Of a DNA stretch of 64,000 bases, positions 17,710 through 27,399 are shown piece after piece. The stretch is from Pseudomonas graminis (GTDB lineage Bacteria > Pseudomonadota > Gammaproteobacteria > Pseudomonadales > Pseudomonadaceae). The notes beneath the pieces were generated by a model. The model was not told the DNA's origin and ran no database searches. It was given only the letters and a program-made list of their open reading frames with translations. Position 1 is the first letter of the stretch, and each line of letters starts with the position of its first letter. Position numbers and translations under genes: made by a program. Location: contig NZ_CP053746.1 of assembly GCF_013201545.1 (NCBI RefSeq), forward strand, positions 3,672,501-3,736,500, written 5' to 3'.

Positions 17710-18099
17710 GAGCGGGTTCCTCGTCAGCGTTGGGTCAGACCTGGCGGCCGACGGTGGGCGGACGCGCGGGCAGGGACGGCAGGTGGAACGGTATCCGGTA
17801 TGGCTGGAGCCAAGGGCAGTCTTCAAAAGACGGCAGTCTTTAACGATAACCAATGCGCAGGCACTGCATTTGGTTGAATCCGTGCATGCACTTGTGAGTC
17901 GTGCTCTCTAATCCGTGGCGCTTGTGTCAGCAGCGAGGGCTGGCGCCTTGTCGGGATCAGGAAAGCAGGCGGTGCTGGCCATGGCTCAAGGGTTGTGACC
18001 GAAGCACCGGGGGATGGTTGCGGATATTTCACGAGCGGAAAAATCACAGCATGTTACGAGCCCCCGGGGCGGCGACACCGCACCCGGGAACCCCAGCCA
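17710..18099. promoter_or_regulatory. Control region of the paoABC operon
   Basis: A 390 bp gene-free stretch. It holds a perfect inverted repeat AAAGAC-GGCA-GTCTTT (17826-17841), possibly an operator upstream of paoA. No other clear signal was seen and no terminator for the upstream dehydrogenase is obvious. Confidence 0.35.
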
Positions 18100-19164
18100 T
18101 CAGGCGGCTGACGCTTCTTCTTTCAGGGTAGCCATGTCGATGACAAAGCGGTACTTCACGTCGCCCTTGATCATGCGTTCGTAGGCTTCGTTGATGTCCT
18201 TCATGTGAATCATCTCGATGTCCGAGACGATGCCGTGCCTGGCACAGAAATCCAGCATCTCCTGGGTTTCCTGAATGCCGCCGATCAGCGAGCCGGCAAT
18301 GCTGCGGCGCTTGAAGATCAGGTTGAACACGCCTGGCGACGGGTGCGGCTGATCCGGCGCGCCGACCAGGGTCATGGTGCCGTCGCGCTTGAGCAGGTTC
18401 AGGAACGGGTCAAGGTTGTGCGGTGCCGCCACGGTGTTGAGGATGAAGTCGAGCTGATTGGTCTGGGTCGCCATTTCATCGGCGTTTTTCGACACGATCA
18501 CTTCATCGGCGCCCAGGCGCAGGCCGTCTTCACGCTTGTTCGGCGAGGTGGTGAACAGCACCACGTGGGCGCCCATGGCGTGGGCGATCTTCACCGCCAT
18601 GTGACCGAGACCGCCTAGCCCGACCACGCCGACCTTCTTGCCCGGGCCGACTTTCCAGTGGTGCAGCGGCGAGTAAGTGGTGATCCCGGCGCAGAGCAAC
18701 GGCGCGACGGCGGCCAGGTTATCGCTGTGGGAAATCTTCAGGACGAACTTCTCTTTCACCACGATCTTGTCGGAGTAGCCACCGAAAGTGTTCTCGCCGC
18801 CAAACACCGGGCCGTTGTAGGTGCCGGTGAAGCCGTTCTCGCAGTATTGCTCTTCGCCTTCCGCGCAGGACGCGCAGTGCTGGCAGCTGTCGACCATGCA
18901 GCCGACGCCGGCGAGGTCGCCGACCTTGAAGTGAGTGACGTTGGCACCGACGGCGGTGACCTTGCCGACGATCTCGTGGCCCGGCACCGACGGATACAGG
19001 GTGTTGTTCCATTCGTTTCGGGCGGTGTGCAGGTCCGAGTGGCAGACGCCGCAGAACAGGATATCGATCTGCACGTCATCGGCGCCCGGGTCACGGCGCT
19101 CGATCTGAAACGGAGCCAGTCTGTCAGTGGGTTTTTGCGCGGCGTAGCTGTAAGTCTTGATCAT
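18100..19164 (-). CDS. yahK: Zinc-dependent alcohol dehydrogenase / aldehyde reductase (YahK-like)
   Basis: Medium-chain dehydrogenase of 354 residues, closest in pattern to E. coli YahK and cinnamyl-alcohol dehydrogenases, which reduce many aldehydes with NADPH. Catalytic zinc ligands: Cys in CGVCHSD and His in PGHEIVGKV. Structural zinc: the four cysteines in CQHCASCAEGEEQYC. The nucleotide site is GVVGLGGLGHMAVK. It has a GGAGATG ribosome binding site. It lies on the same strand, upstream of paoABC, so aldehydes could be reduced in the cytoplasm here and oxidised in the periplasm by the neighbour (inference). Confidence 0.85.
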   Translation of the reverse strand: MIKTYSYAAQKPTDRLAPFQIERRDPGADDVQIDILFCGVCHSDLHTARNEWNNTLYPSVPGHEIVGKVTAVGANVTHFKVGDLAGVGCMVDSCQHCASCAEGEEQYCENGFTGTYNGPVFGGENTFGGYSDKIVVKEKFVLKISHSDNLAAVAPLLCAGITTYSPLHHWKVGPGKKVGVVGLGGLGHMAVKIAHAMGAHVVLFTTSPNKREDGLRLGADEVIVSKNADEMATQTNQLDFILNTVAAPHNLDPFLNLLKRDGTMTLVGAPDQPHPSPGVFNLIFKRRSIAGSLIGGIQETQEMLDFCARHGIVSDIEMIHMKDINEAYERMIKGDVKYRFVIDMATLKEEASAA

Positions 19165-19487
19165 TGCGTGATCATCTCCAGTAGGGCAAAAAGACAGGTA
19201 ACAGCAATCAGTGACAGGCGAGGGCGCACAAAGGTCAATGCGTAAGCATGAAACCGTCAGTGCCGGGCTGTTTGACGCGCTGTGTGAAGCGGACTGTTTA
19301 AACAGAGTGCCGGGTTAAATCTTTCAATTTGCAGGCCGCTATAGGGCCGTACGGCGGGTAATTCCAACAAATGTCGTGGAATTCGGATTTTTCGTCGCGA
19401 ATAGACCGCAAATGCGAATATCCCGCTTGCAACCTTCCGTCACACCCCATGAAGATAGCTCAGTCCGACGCTGGCAATGGAGCGCCT
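19165..19487. other. Intergenic region, divergent yahK / c-di-GMP gene
   Basis: About 320 bp. I see no ORF, hairpin or clear promoter. The reading frame of the next gene is open back to 19371, so part of this may be coding if that start is used. Confidence 0.4.
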
Positions 19488-22373
19488 ATGAATTCCCCAC
19501 TTCTTACCCCCAGCGGGTACACGCCGATTGCCGACGAGCGGATCTCTGCACCCGACGATAATAGTGCGCTGGCCATGGGTGGGTTGACCGGGGAGAGTTC
19601 GCTGGACGCCTTGCTGCGCACCGCCCGGCAGACCGCGCCGACGTTGAGCTGGGCCGCTTATCGTGCCGGCCAGCAAATGCACTTGCTGGGGCAAGGCTGT
19701 TCCGCCACGGACTGGCCGACCTTGATACCCCGTGAAGAATTCGACGGCTACTGCCGCCAGCATCATCTGCAGCGCTGGGTGACCGGCCATGGCGAGTCAG
19801 CCCTGGGCTGGCTGTTAATGCCGGATGCCTATTCAAACGATCCATTTTTCGCCGAGCTGGCAGGACGTCTCGGCCTGCGCCTGCAAACCGACGCGCTGGC
19901 GCGGGCCCAGGCGACCCAGCGGGTGCTCTATGAAATCACCTACCTGGCCAGCTCGACCCGTGACCGCGCGGCATTTTTGCAGGGCGTGCACAAACAGCTC
20001 TCGACCCTGATCGACGCGGAAAACTTCTACCTGGCGCTGTACGAAAGCCACAGCGGCAAAATCACTTACCCGTATTACATCGACATCACCGACCTCGATG
20101 CCCTCGAAGCGGAAACCTACGAGTTTCTCGATCCCGAGCGGCTGTCCATGACCGGTTATGTGCTGACGACCGAGCAAGCGCTGTTCGTCGATGCTGCCGG
20201 GATCGAGCGGGCGCGGGCGCTGGACCGCTTTCATTGCGTGGGCCATCGCCCGGAATTCTGGATGGGGGCGCCGCTGAAAAACGCTTCCGACGACGTGTTC
20301 GGCATGCTGGCGATGCAGGTCTATGACGTCGAGCGGGTCTACAGCGTCGAGGATCAAGAGCTGTTTCTGGTGGTGGCCCGTCATGTGGCCATGGCTCTGG
20401 ACCGTATTCTGCACCGCGCGCAACTGGAAGAAACCGTCGCCCGCCGAACCCTTGAGCTGTCTCGCCTCAATGACGCCCTGCGCAATGAAGTGGCCGATCG
20501 TGAACGCGCCGAGCACTTGCAGAGTGCGCTGTTCCAGATCACCGAGCTGTCGAGCCAGCCCGGCGACATGGCCGACCTGTTCAAAAGCCTGCACGGCATC
20601 GTCGGCGAGCTGCTGTTTGCTCTTAACTTCTACATTGCGCTGTTCGACGATGCCACCGCCGAGGTGACCTTCCCGTATTACGTGGACGAGCGCCTGACCC
20701 GACGCCCCGACCCGCGCCGTGGCGAGCGCGGCTTTACCGAATACGTCATCCGCCAGCGCCGGCCGTGCCTGATCGACGGTGCCGAGGCGCGCTGGCTGGA
20801 AAGCATCGGCGAGATCACCCTGCAGAACGAGGTCAACCGCTCCAGCTCATGGCTGGGCATTCCGTTGTTCGATGGCGACGTGGTGCGCGGTGTACTGGCG
20901 GTGCAGAGCTATTCTTCCCACGTCAGCTATTCCCTGCGGGATCAGGAACTGCTGACCTTCGTTTCTCGCCACATCGACACCGCGTTGTCCCGGCGCAGTG
21001 CCGCCGAGGCCATTCACACGGCCAATCTGCGCCTGGAAGCGCGGGTTCAGGACCGTACCCGGGAGCTGGACTACGCCAACGCCAAGCTGCAACACGAAAA
21101 CGCCCACGACGCGCTGACCGGGCTGCCCAACCGCAGCTATCTGCAGCAGCGGCTCAAAGGCGCGTGGCAGGATTTCTGCGAGCGGGGCGAGGATCTGGCG
21201 GTGATGTTCATTGACCTTGACCGCTTCAAGATGGTCAACGACAGCCTTGGTCATCACTCTGGGGATCTGTTGCTGGTGCAGGCCGCCGAACGGTTGCGCC
21301 ATTGCATGCGCGACAACGATTTGCTGGCGCGGCTGGGCGGCGATGAATTCGCGGTGCTGGCCTACGCGGCGCCGCCGGACGTCACCGTGGCCATCGCCGA
21401 GCGCATTCTGCTGGCCTTCGACGTGCCGTTCTTCATCGACGGCCACGCAGTATTTTCGTCGTGCAGTATCGGCGTTGTCGGCGCCGACCTGCAGTTTCAC
21501 AGCGAGCCGGCCGACCTGTTGCGGGATGCCGATACGGCCATGTACCGGGTCAAGAATGCCGGGCGCGACAGTTACGCGGTATTCAACCAGGAAGTGCGCC
21601 GCGAGGTGTCCGACCAGATGGAGCAGGAGACCGCGCTGCGCAACGCCCTCAAGCGCACCGACGAACTGCTGCCGTATTTCCAGCCGATCATCGACGTGGC
21701 CAGCGGCCGGATACTGGCCCTTGAAGCGTTGATCCGCTGGCGTCAGGCCGATGGCCGGATCGTCGCGCCGGGGCAGTTTCTGCCGGCGCTGGAAGGCCTG
21801 CGCCTGATCGGCCGGCTGGACCTCTACATGCTGCAGCAAGTGGTGGTGATCCTCGCCAATCCCGACCACGCGCACTGGCCCACGGTCCACGTCAATTGTT
21901 CCAGCTACAGCATCACCCGCCCGGAATTTTCCAGCGAAGTCCTGGGTTTGCTGAGCCAGCACGGCGTGGCGCCGTCGCGCATTTGCCTGGAACTCACCGA
22001 AGGCGCGCTGGTGGCCGAGCCCGAGCTGGCGCGTCAGGCCATGAAGCATCTGGCCGACAACGGCGTGTCGGTGGTCCTGGATGACTTCGGTGCAGGTTTT
22101 TCATCCCTCAGTTACGTGCACCAGTACCACTTCAGCGGCCTGAAAATCGACAAGTCGTTCACCCTCGAACTGACCACCAGTTCCCGCAGCCGGGCCATCG
22201 TTCGCGCCATTGTGCGCATGGCGGAGTCCCTGGGGCTGACGGTGGTGGCGGAGGGCGTGGAAGACGCCGCGACCCTGGAACTGTTGCGGGACATGGGCGC
22301 GGGCCAGGCCCAGGGCTACTACTTCTCGATGCCGGTGCCCCAGGACGAGCTGGATTTGAGCGCGTTGCTTTAG
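19488..22373 (+). CDS. GAF-GAF-GGDEF-EAL c-di-GMP turnover protein
   Basis: A 961-residue cytoplasmic signalling protein without membrane segments. Two GAF-type sensor domains (about 170-315 and 350-510) are joined by coiled coils. The GGDEF domain has an intact RLGGDEF and the inhibitory site RDND five residues before it. The EAL domain has EALIRW, NCSS, ELTEG, DDFGAGFSSL, KIDKSF and EGVED, so both diguanylate cyclase and phosphodiesterase activities look possible. I chose ATG 19488 because GGAG lies five bases upstream; the frame is open to 19371 (1000 residues). Confidence 0.9.
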   Translation: MNSPLLTPSGYTPIADERISAPDDNSALAMGGLTGESSLDALLRTARQTAPTLSWAAYRAGQQMHLLGQGCSATDWPTLIPREEFDGYCRQHHLQRWVTGHGESALGWLLMPDAYSNDPFFAELAGRLGLRLQTDALARAQATQRVLYEITYLASSTRDRAAFLQGVHKQLSTLIDAENFYLALYESHSGKITYPYYIDITDLDALEAETYEFLDPERLSMTGYVLTTEQALFVDAAGIERARALDRFHCVGHRPEFWMGAPLKNASDDVFGMLAMQVYDVERVYSVEDQELFLVVARHVAMALDRILHRAQLEETVARRTLELSRLNDALRNEVADRERAEHLQSALFQITELSSQPGDMADLFKSLHGIVGELLFALNFYIALFDDATAEVTFPYYVDERLTRRPDPRRGERGFTEYVIRQRRPCLIDGAEARWLESIGEITLQNEVNRSSSWLGIPLFDGDVVRGVLAVQSYSSHVSYSLRDQELLTFVSRHIDTALSRRSAAEAIHTANLRLEARVQDRTRELDYANAKLQHENAHDALTGLPNRSYLQQRLKGAWQDFCERGEDLAVMFIDLDRFKMVNDSLGHHSGDLLLVQAAERLRHCMRDNDLLARLGGDEFAVLAYAAPPDVTVAIAERILLAFDVPFFIDGHAVFSSCSIGVVGADLQFHSEPADLLRDADTAMYRVKNAGRDSYAVFNQEVRREVSDQMEQETALRNALKRTDELLPYFQPIIDVASGRILALEALIRWRQADGRIVAPGQFLPALEGLRLIGRLDLYMLQQVVVILANPDHAHWPTVHVNCSSYSITRPEFSSEVLGLLSQHGVAPSRICLELTEGALVAEPELARQAMKHLADNGVSVVLDDFGAGFSSLSYVHQYHFSGLKIDKSFTLELTTSSRSRAIVRAIVRMAESLGLTVVAEGVEDAATLELLRDMGAGQAQGYYFSMPVPQDELDLSALL

Positions 22374-22394
22374 AAAACCGCCCCGCAGGACGGA

Positions 22395-23339
22395 TCATCG
22401 CCCCAGCATTTTCCCCAGCGCGCGCACGACATCCGTCTTGCACTGCTCTGTCACGCCGCCCGGGTGCAGATCGAACATGTGCGGCACGCCGGGATAAACG
22501 TGCAGCTCGACGGGCACGCCGCTGCGAGAGAGATGGCCCGCGTAGGCCATGTCTTCATCCACAAACAGGTCCAACGCACCGACAGCGATGAAGCTCGGCG
22601 GCAGGTGGCTGAGGTCAGTGGCCAGCGCGGGAGAAAACAGCGCCGCCCGCTCATCGTTGCAGAGGTACTCGCCGCGGTAGCACTGCCAGCAGAATTGGTT
22701 GGCCTCCCGTGACCAGCTGAACGTACCGGTGCCGGGGTTTTGCACGGGTGCATCGGCGGTGCCGGTGCGAGGGTCGAGCATGGGATAAATGAGCACCGAG
22801 CCGGCGACGGAAATCTCGCCACGGTCCCGGGCGAGCAGGGTCAGCGCCGCAGCAAGTCCGCCGCCCGCGCTGTGGCCCATGATTGCGATGCGGCCAGGAT
22901 CGACCCTCAGCGCAGCATGATCTCGGTGAAGCCATTCAAGTCCGCGATAGCAGTCCTCCAGCGGCGCGGGAAACGGATGCTCGGGCGCGAGCCGATAATC
23001 GACGGCGACGATCACAGCGCCCAACTCAATCGCCAGATCCGCCACGTAGTCGTCGGCCATTTCCGGGCAACCCAGCACAAAACCTCCACCGTGCACATAG
23101 AGGATCGCCGGGAGGTCCTGGGTCTCGGCCTCCCGCTCGGGGCGGTAGACACAGAGCCGCAGTTTGTGGGCGGCTGCGGGCTGACTGACCCAGTGCTGTT
23201 CACCGCGAGCAAGTCCGGCGGGTTTGAAGGTGGCGTGGATACGTGTGCGAATGTCGGCGAGATGGCTCAGCGTCCATTCGCTGGACACCTCGTCGCGAAA
23301 GAAGTGGTACTCGGGATCCAGCAGTTGGTCGGGGTCCAC
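22395..23339 (-). CDS. Alpha/beta hydrolase, HSL-family esterase
   Basis: Cytoplasmic esterase/lipase of 314 residues. The oxyanion motif YVHGGGF, nucleophile GHSAGGGLA, and the C-terminal Asp (GALDLFVDED) and His (GVPHMFD) of the triad are all present. The best start is GTG at 23339 with AAGGAG seven bases before it. It is last in the SDR-MFS-transketolase operon, 53 bp after the transketolase C subunit, so it may remove an acyl group from the sugar-like substrate used there (inference). Confidence 0.82.
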   Translation of the reverse strand: MDPDQLLDPEYHFFRDEVSSEWTLSHLADIRTRIHATFKPAGLARGEQHWVSQPAAAHKLRLCVYRPEREAETQDLPAILYVHGGGFVLGCPEMADDYVADLAIELGAVIVAVDYRLAPEHPFPAPLEDCYRGLEWLHRDHAALRVDPGRIAIMGHSAGGGLAAALTLLARDRGEISVAGSVLIYPMLDPRTGTADAPVQNPGTGTFSWSREANQFCWQCYRGEYLCNDERAALFSPALATDLSHLPPSFIAVGALDLFVDEDMAYAGHLSRSGVPVELHVYPGVPHMFDLHPGGVTEQCKTDVVRALGKMLGR

Positions 23340-23392
23340 CCATAATCTCCTTGGCGAAGAGGGGGGACTCGAAGAGCCCCCCTGTTCTGCGC

Positions 23393-24400
23393 TTACAACC
23401 ACGCCTTGATACGCGCGCACACCGCCGGGGTGGAAATCCCGTAGCGATCATGCAGTGTCGGCAGTGCGCCGGCGTCGAGGAAGGCGTCGGGCAGGGCGAT
23501 CTGCCGGAACGTCGGCGTCACGCCGTTGCGCAAGAGCACCGTCGCCACCGCTTCACCCAGCCCACCGATGATGGAATGGTTTTCCGCCGTCACCACCAAC
23601 CGCCCGGGTTTGCGCGCTTCGGCGAGAAGGGTCTGCTCGTCCAGCGGCTTGATGGTCGGCACGTGCAGCACTGCCACGTCCACGCCGTCGGCTTGCAGTG
23701 CCTTCGCCGCTTCCAGCGCGCGCATGGTCATCAGTCCCGTGGAGATGATCAGCACATCGTTGCCGGTGCGCAGGGTCTTGGCCTTGCCGATCTCGAAGGT
23801 GTAGCCGTATTCGTCGAGCACCAGCGGGACATTACCGCGCAACAGGCGCATGTACACCGGGCCTTGATGGGCGGCGATGGCCGGCACCGCCTGTTCGATT
23901 TCCAGCGCGTCGCAAGGGTCGACGATCATCAGGTTGGGCATGGCGCGGAAGATCGCCAGATCATCGGTCGCCTGATGGCTCGGGCCATATCCAGTGGTCA
24001 GGCCGGGCAATCCGCAGACGATCTTGACGTTGAGGTTTTCTTCGGCGATGGCCATGCAGATAAAGTCATAGGCCCGACGGGACGCGAACACCGCGTAGGT
24101 GGTGGCGAAGGGGACGAAGCCTTCGCGGGCCATGCCGGCCGCTGCGCTCATCAGCAACTGCTCGGCCATGCCCATCTGGTAGAAGCGCTCCGGGTGAGCC
24201 TTGGCGAAAATGTGCAGATCGGTGTATTTCGACAGGTCGGCGGAGAGCCCGACGATGTCCGCGCGTTGCTCGGCGAGGGCCGCCAGCGCGTGGCCGAATG
24301 GCGCCGGGCGTGTGGCCTGGCCTTCGGACGCAATGGAAGCAATCATCGCCGACGTCGTCAGACGTTTCTTGCCGGGCTCGTTGTGGGTCAGTGCGCTCAT
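23393..24400 (-). CDS. Transketolase C-terminal subunit (split transketolase)
   Basis: Pyrimidine-binding and C-terminal domains of a transketolase encoded as a separate 335-residue protein. The catalytic glutamate is in FYQMGMAEQLLMSAAAGMA, the FATTYAVFASRRAYDFI and GLTTGYGPSHQATDDLA stretches are typical, and the C-terminal domain follows (VLHVPTIKPLDEQ). Start at 24400 with GGGAGAA upstream, overlapping the N subunit stop by 4 bp. Split transketolases occur in pathways for unusual sugars as well as in ordinary metabolism. Confidence 0.87.
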   Translation of the reverse strand: MSALTHNEPGKKRLTTSAMIASIASEGQATRPAPFGHALAALAEQRADIVGLSADLSKYTDLHIFAKAHPERFYQMGMAEQLLMSAAAGMAREGFVPFATTYAVFASRRAYDFICMAIAEENLNVKIVCGLPGLTTGYGPSHQATDDLAIFRAMPNLMIVDPCDALEIEQAVPAIAAHQGPVYMRLLRGNVPLVLDEYGYTFEIGKAKTLRTGNDVLIISTGLMTMRALEAAKALQADGVDVAVLHVPTIKPLDEQTLLAEARKPGRLVVTAENHSIIGGLGEAVATVLLRNGVTPTFRQIALPDAFLDAGALPTLHDRYGISTPAVCARIKAWL

Positions 24401-25245
24401 GCCGTTCTCCCGAGTTGCAAATTGTCCAGTGCCAGATCCCACTCGTTCTCATCGACGCGAATGAAGTGGGTTTTCTCGCGGGTCTCCAGAAAGTCGACGC
24501 CTTTGCCCATTTTGGTGTCGCAGATGATCACCCGAGGTTGCGCCCCGGTGTGGTTGCGCGCGGCGTCAAAGGCGCTGACCAGGGCGTCGATGTCATTGCC
24601 GTCGACACGCTGGGTGAACCAGCCGAAGGCCTGCCAGCGGTCAACGATGGGTTCGAACGCCAGCACTTCGCTGGAATGGCCGTCGGCCTGCTGGTTGTTC
24701 ACGTCGATGATCGCGATGAGGTTGTCCAGCTTCCAGTGGGAAGCCGACATCGCCGCTTCCCAGGTCGAGCCTTCGTTCAGCTCGCCGTCCGAGAGCAAGT
24801 TGTAAACGAACGAGGCGGAGTGCTTGCGCTTGAGGCCCAGACACGCGCCGACGGCAATGCCCAGTCCGTGTCCCAGCGAGCCGCCGGTGATTTCCATGCC
24901 CGGTGTGTAAGCAGCCATGCCCGACATGGGCAGACGGCTGTCATCGGAGCCGTAGGTTTCCAGCTCGTCGAGCGGAATGATCTCGGCTTCGATCAACGCG
25001 GCGTAAAGCGCGATGGCGTAGTGACCGATGGACAGGTAAAAACGGTCGCGATCTTCCCATTCGGGGTCCTGCGGCTGATAGCGCAAGGCATGGAAATAGG
25101 ACACCGCGAGCAGATCGGCCGCGCCCAGCGCCTGACCGACATAACCCTGGCCCTGAACCTGCCCCATGCGCAGGGCGTGGCGGCGAATGTTGAAGGCGCG
25201 CTGGGCCAGCGACAAAGCGGCGTGACCTGATGGACTGATGTTCAT
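24397..25245 (-). CDS. Transketolase N-terminal subunit (split transketolase)
   Basis: Thiamine-diphosphate-binding half of transketolase, 282 residues. The metal/TPP motif is LLSDGELNEGSTWEAAM ... DVNNQQADG (the family GDG appears as SDG). Active-site histidines are seen in SIGHYAIALYA and GSLGHGLGIAVG. Start at 25245 with AAAGGAG upstream; the longer frame to 25815 is a shadow within the transporter gene. Coupled to the C subunit. Confidence 0.88.
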   Translation of the reverse strand: MNISPSGHAALSLAQRAFNIRRHALRMGQVQGQGYVGQALGAADLLAVSYFHALRYQPQDPEWEDRDRFYLSIGHYAIALYAALIEAEIIPLDELETYGSDDSRLPMSGMAAYTPGMEITGGSLGHGLGIAVGACLGLKRKHSASFVYNLLSDGELNEGSTWEAAMSASHWKLDNLIAIIDVNNQQADGHSSEVLAFEPIVDRWQAFGWFTQRVDGNDIDALVSAFDAARNHTGAQPRVIICDTKMGKGVDFLETREKTHFIRVDENEWDLALDNLQLGRTA

Positions 25246-25262
25246 GTGAGTGGCTCCTTTAA

Positions 25263-26561
25263 TTAGCGATTGACGGACGCGGCGGGGATGCGCAGCACCA
25301 GCAGGGCGCCGATGCACAACACGCCGGTGATCAGGTACATGCCGATGGCGCTTGAGCCAGTTGCGGTGGTGATCCAGCCGATCAGGTACGGCGAGCAGAA
25401 GCCGGCGAGGTTGGCGAAGCTGTTGATGCCGGCGATCCCTGCGGCGGCGGAAACCCCGCCCAGCAGCGTGGTCGGGAGCATCCAGAACAGTGACGATGCC
25501 GAGAGCACACCGGAGGCGGCGAGGCACAGGCTGAGCACCGACAGCAGCAAATTGCCCCCCAGCAACGCCGCCAGCGACAGGCCAATGGCGCCGGCGATCA
25601 TCGGGGCCACCAGGTGCCAGCGCCGCTCGCGGTGCTTGTCGCCGCTGCGGCCCATCAACAGCATGGCCGCGATGGCGCACATGTACGGCAGGCTGGTCAG
25701 CAGGCCGATGTGCAGCGGGTCGGCGACGCCGGCGTTGCGGATCAGCGTCGGCAGCCAGAAGGTGATCGCGTACTGACCCATGACCACGCAGAAATAGATG
25801 CACGCCAGCAGCCACAGGCGCCGATCACGAATGAACTCCCCGACTGACGCGTGGGTGACTTTCTGGCTGTTGTCCTCGGCAAGCTCCTTGTTGACCAGCT
25901 CCTTTTCCTCATCGTTGAGCCAGGTAGCCTGGTGCACGCCGTCCTTGAGGTAACTCAGCACCAGCAGCCCGACGATCAGGGTGGGAATGGCTTCGATGAC
26001 AAACATCCACTGCCAGCCGGCCCAGCCATGCACGCCGGCGAACTGGGTCATGATGAGCCCGGACAGCGGCCCGCCGATCATTCCCGACAGCGGGATGGCG
26101 ATGAACCACAGCACAGTCATTCGCGCCCGGCGGTAAGACGGAAACCAGTAGGTCAGATAGAGCAGCAGGCCCGGTGCGAGACCGGCTTCGGCGATGCCCA
26201 GCAGAAAGCGCAGGCCATAAAACTGCCAGGCGGTTTCAACGAAAGCGAAGAGGGCGGAGATGATGCCCCAGGAAATCATGATGCGGGCGATCCAGCGGCG
26301 AGCGCCGACCCGATGCAGGATCAGGTTGCTCGGCACCTCGCACAGAAAATAGCCGAGGAAGAACATGCCGGCGCCGAGCCCGTACACCGCTTCGCTCAGG
26401 GCCAGATCGTTCATCATCTGCAGCTTGGCGAAGCCGACATTCACCCGGTCCAGGTAAGCGCACAGGTAGCACAGCATCAGAAACGGCATCAGCCGCCACG
26501 CGGTTTTGCGGTAGGCATTGGTGCGGACGGAAACGACCGCATCCAGTGAGAGGGTAGTCAT
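25263..26561 (-). CDS. MFS transporter, anion:cation symporter family
   Basis: Inner-membrane transporter of 432 residues with 12 predicted segments. Family-typical features: LCAYLDRVNVGFAKLQM after the first segment, a conserved EVPSNLILHRVGAR, and GIAEAGLAPGLLLYLTYWF. Members carry organic acids such as tartrate, glucarate or phthalate. It is between the SDR and the transketolase genes, so it likely imports the substrate of this operon; the exact compound cannot be read from sequence. Confidence 0.85.
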   Translation of the reverse strand: MTTLSLDAVVSVRTNAYRKTAWRLMPFLMLCYLCAYLDRVNVGFAKLQMMNDLALSEAVYGLGAGMFFLGYFLCEVPSNLILHRVGARRWIARIMISWGIISALFAFVETAWQFYGLRFLLGIAEAGLAPGLLLYLTYWFPSYRRARMTVLWFIAIPLSGMIGGPLSGLIMTQFAGVHGWAGWQWMFVIEAIPTLIVGLLVLSYLKDGVHQATWLNDEEKELVNKELAEDNSQKVTHASVGEFIRDRRLWLLACIYFCVVMGQYAITFWLPTLIRNAGVADPLHIGLLTSLPYMCAIAAMLLMGRSGDKHRERRWHLVAPMIAGAIGLSLAALLGGNLLLSVLSLCLAASGVLSASSLFWMLPTTLLGGVSAAAGIAGINSFANLAGFCSPYLIGWITTATGSSAIGMYLITGVLCIGALLVLRIPAASVNR

Positions 26562-26649
26562 GATGGTCTGATCTCTTGTTTTTATGGTCAGCTGCGGCTG
26601 AAACGTCGATTCAGAACAGCGCCGGCGGCCTTGGCCGGCGCAGAAGGCA

Positions 26650-27399
26650 TCAATGGATGAGCATGCCGCCGTTCACGTCCAGGGTGATGCCGGTCAGGTA
26701 GGACGACAGGTCGCTGGCCAGAAACAGTGCGGCGTTGGCGACATCCTGCGCCGCGCCCAGGCGACCCAGAGGAATGCCGTCGATGATCGCGTGGCGGCGC
26801 TCGTCCTGCATCAGGCCGCCGGTGATGTCGGTGTGAATCAGGCCCGGCGCGATGGAGTTCACGCGCACGTTGTCCGGCCCCAGCTCCCGCGCCATCGCTT
26901 TGGCCAGGCCCAGTACGCCGGCTTTTGCTGCGCTGTAGTGTGGCCCGCCGAAAATGCCGCCGCCACGTTGCGCCGACACTGACGACATGCAGACGATGCT
27001 GCCAGCCTTTTGCTCGCGCATCAGCGGAATCACCGCCTGGGACATCTGCAAGGTGCCGCGCAGGCTGACGTCGAGCACTTTGTCGTAGTCGCCGGGGCGA
27101 ATGTCGAGGGTCTTGAGGGGCTGGGTGATGCCGGCGTTGTTGATCAACACGTCGATGCGGCCGAAGTGTTCGATGACCCGCGCGACGGCTTGTTTGACCT
27201 GCGCTTCGTCGGCGACGTTGGCGGCGAGGCCCAGGTGACCTTCGCCCAGGGAAGCGGCGGCGTCGCGGGCGGCGGATTCGTCGAGGTCGAAGATGACCAC
27301 GCGGGCGCCGTGTTGAGCGAAGGTGGCAGCGGTGGCGCGACCGATACCGCGAGCGGAGGCGGCGCCGGTGATGATTGCGATTTTGCCTTGAAGGAGCAT
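26650..27399 (-). CDS. SDR-family oxidoreductase (FabG-like)
   Basis: A 249-residue short-chain dehydrogenase. The NAD(P) site is TGAASARGIGRA, NNAG is present, the catalytic Ser is in CMSSVSA and the Tyr/Lys are in YSAAKAG. Asp in VVIFDLDES at the end of beta 2 suggests NAD preference. It is the first gene of the operon and probably oxidises or reduces a polyol/ketose. The start at 27399 has AAGGAG-like context (GAGATCACGCCC is weak). Confidence 0.86.
   Translation of the reverse strand: MLLQGKIAIITGAASARGIGRATAATFAQHGARVVIFDLDESAARDAAASLGEGHLGLAANVADEAQVKQAVARVIEHFGRIDVLINNAGITQPLKTLDIRPGDYDKVLDVSLRGTLQMSQAVIPLMREQKAGSIVCMSSVSAQRGGGIFGGPHYSAAKAGVLGLAKAMARELGPDNVRVNSIAPGLIHTDITGGLMQDERRHAIIDGIPLGRLGAAQDVANAALFLASDLSSYLTGITLDVNGGMLIH

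Noticed and set aside
18060..18100. GC-rich stretch before the dehydrogenase stop as terminator
   Set aside because: The pairing is poor and no T-run follows.
24397..25815. Long start for the transketolase N subunit at 25815
   Set aside because: Residues upstream of 25245 are shadow of the MFS gene; 25245 has AAAGGAG and the family N-terminus.
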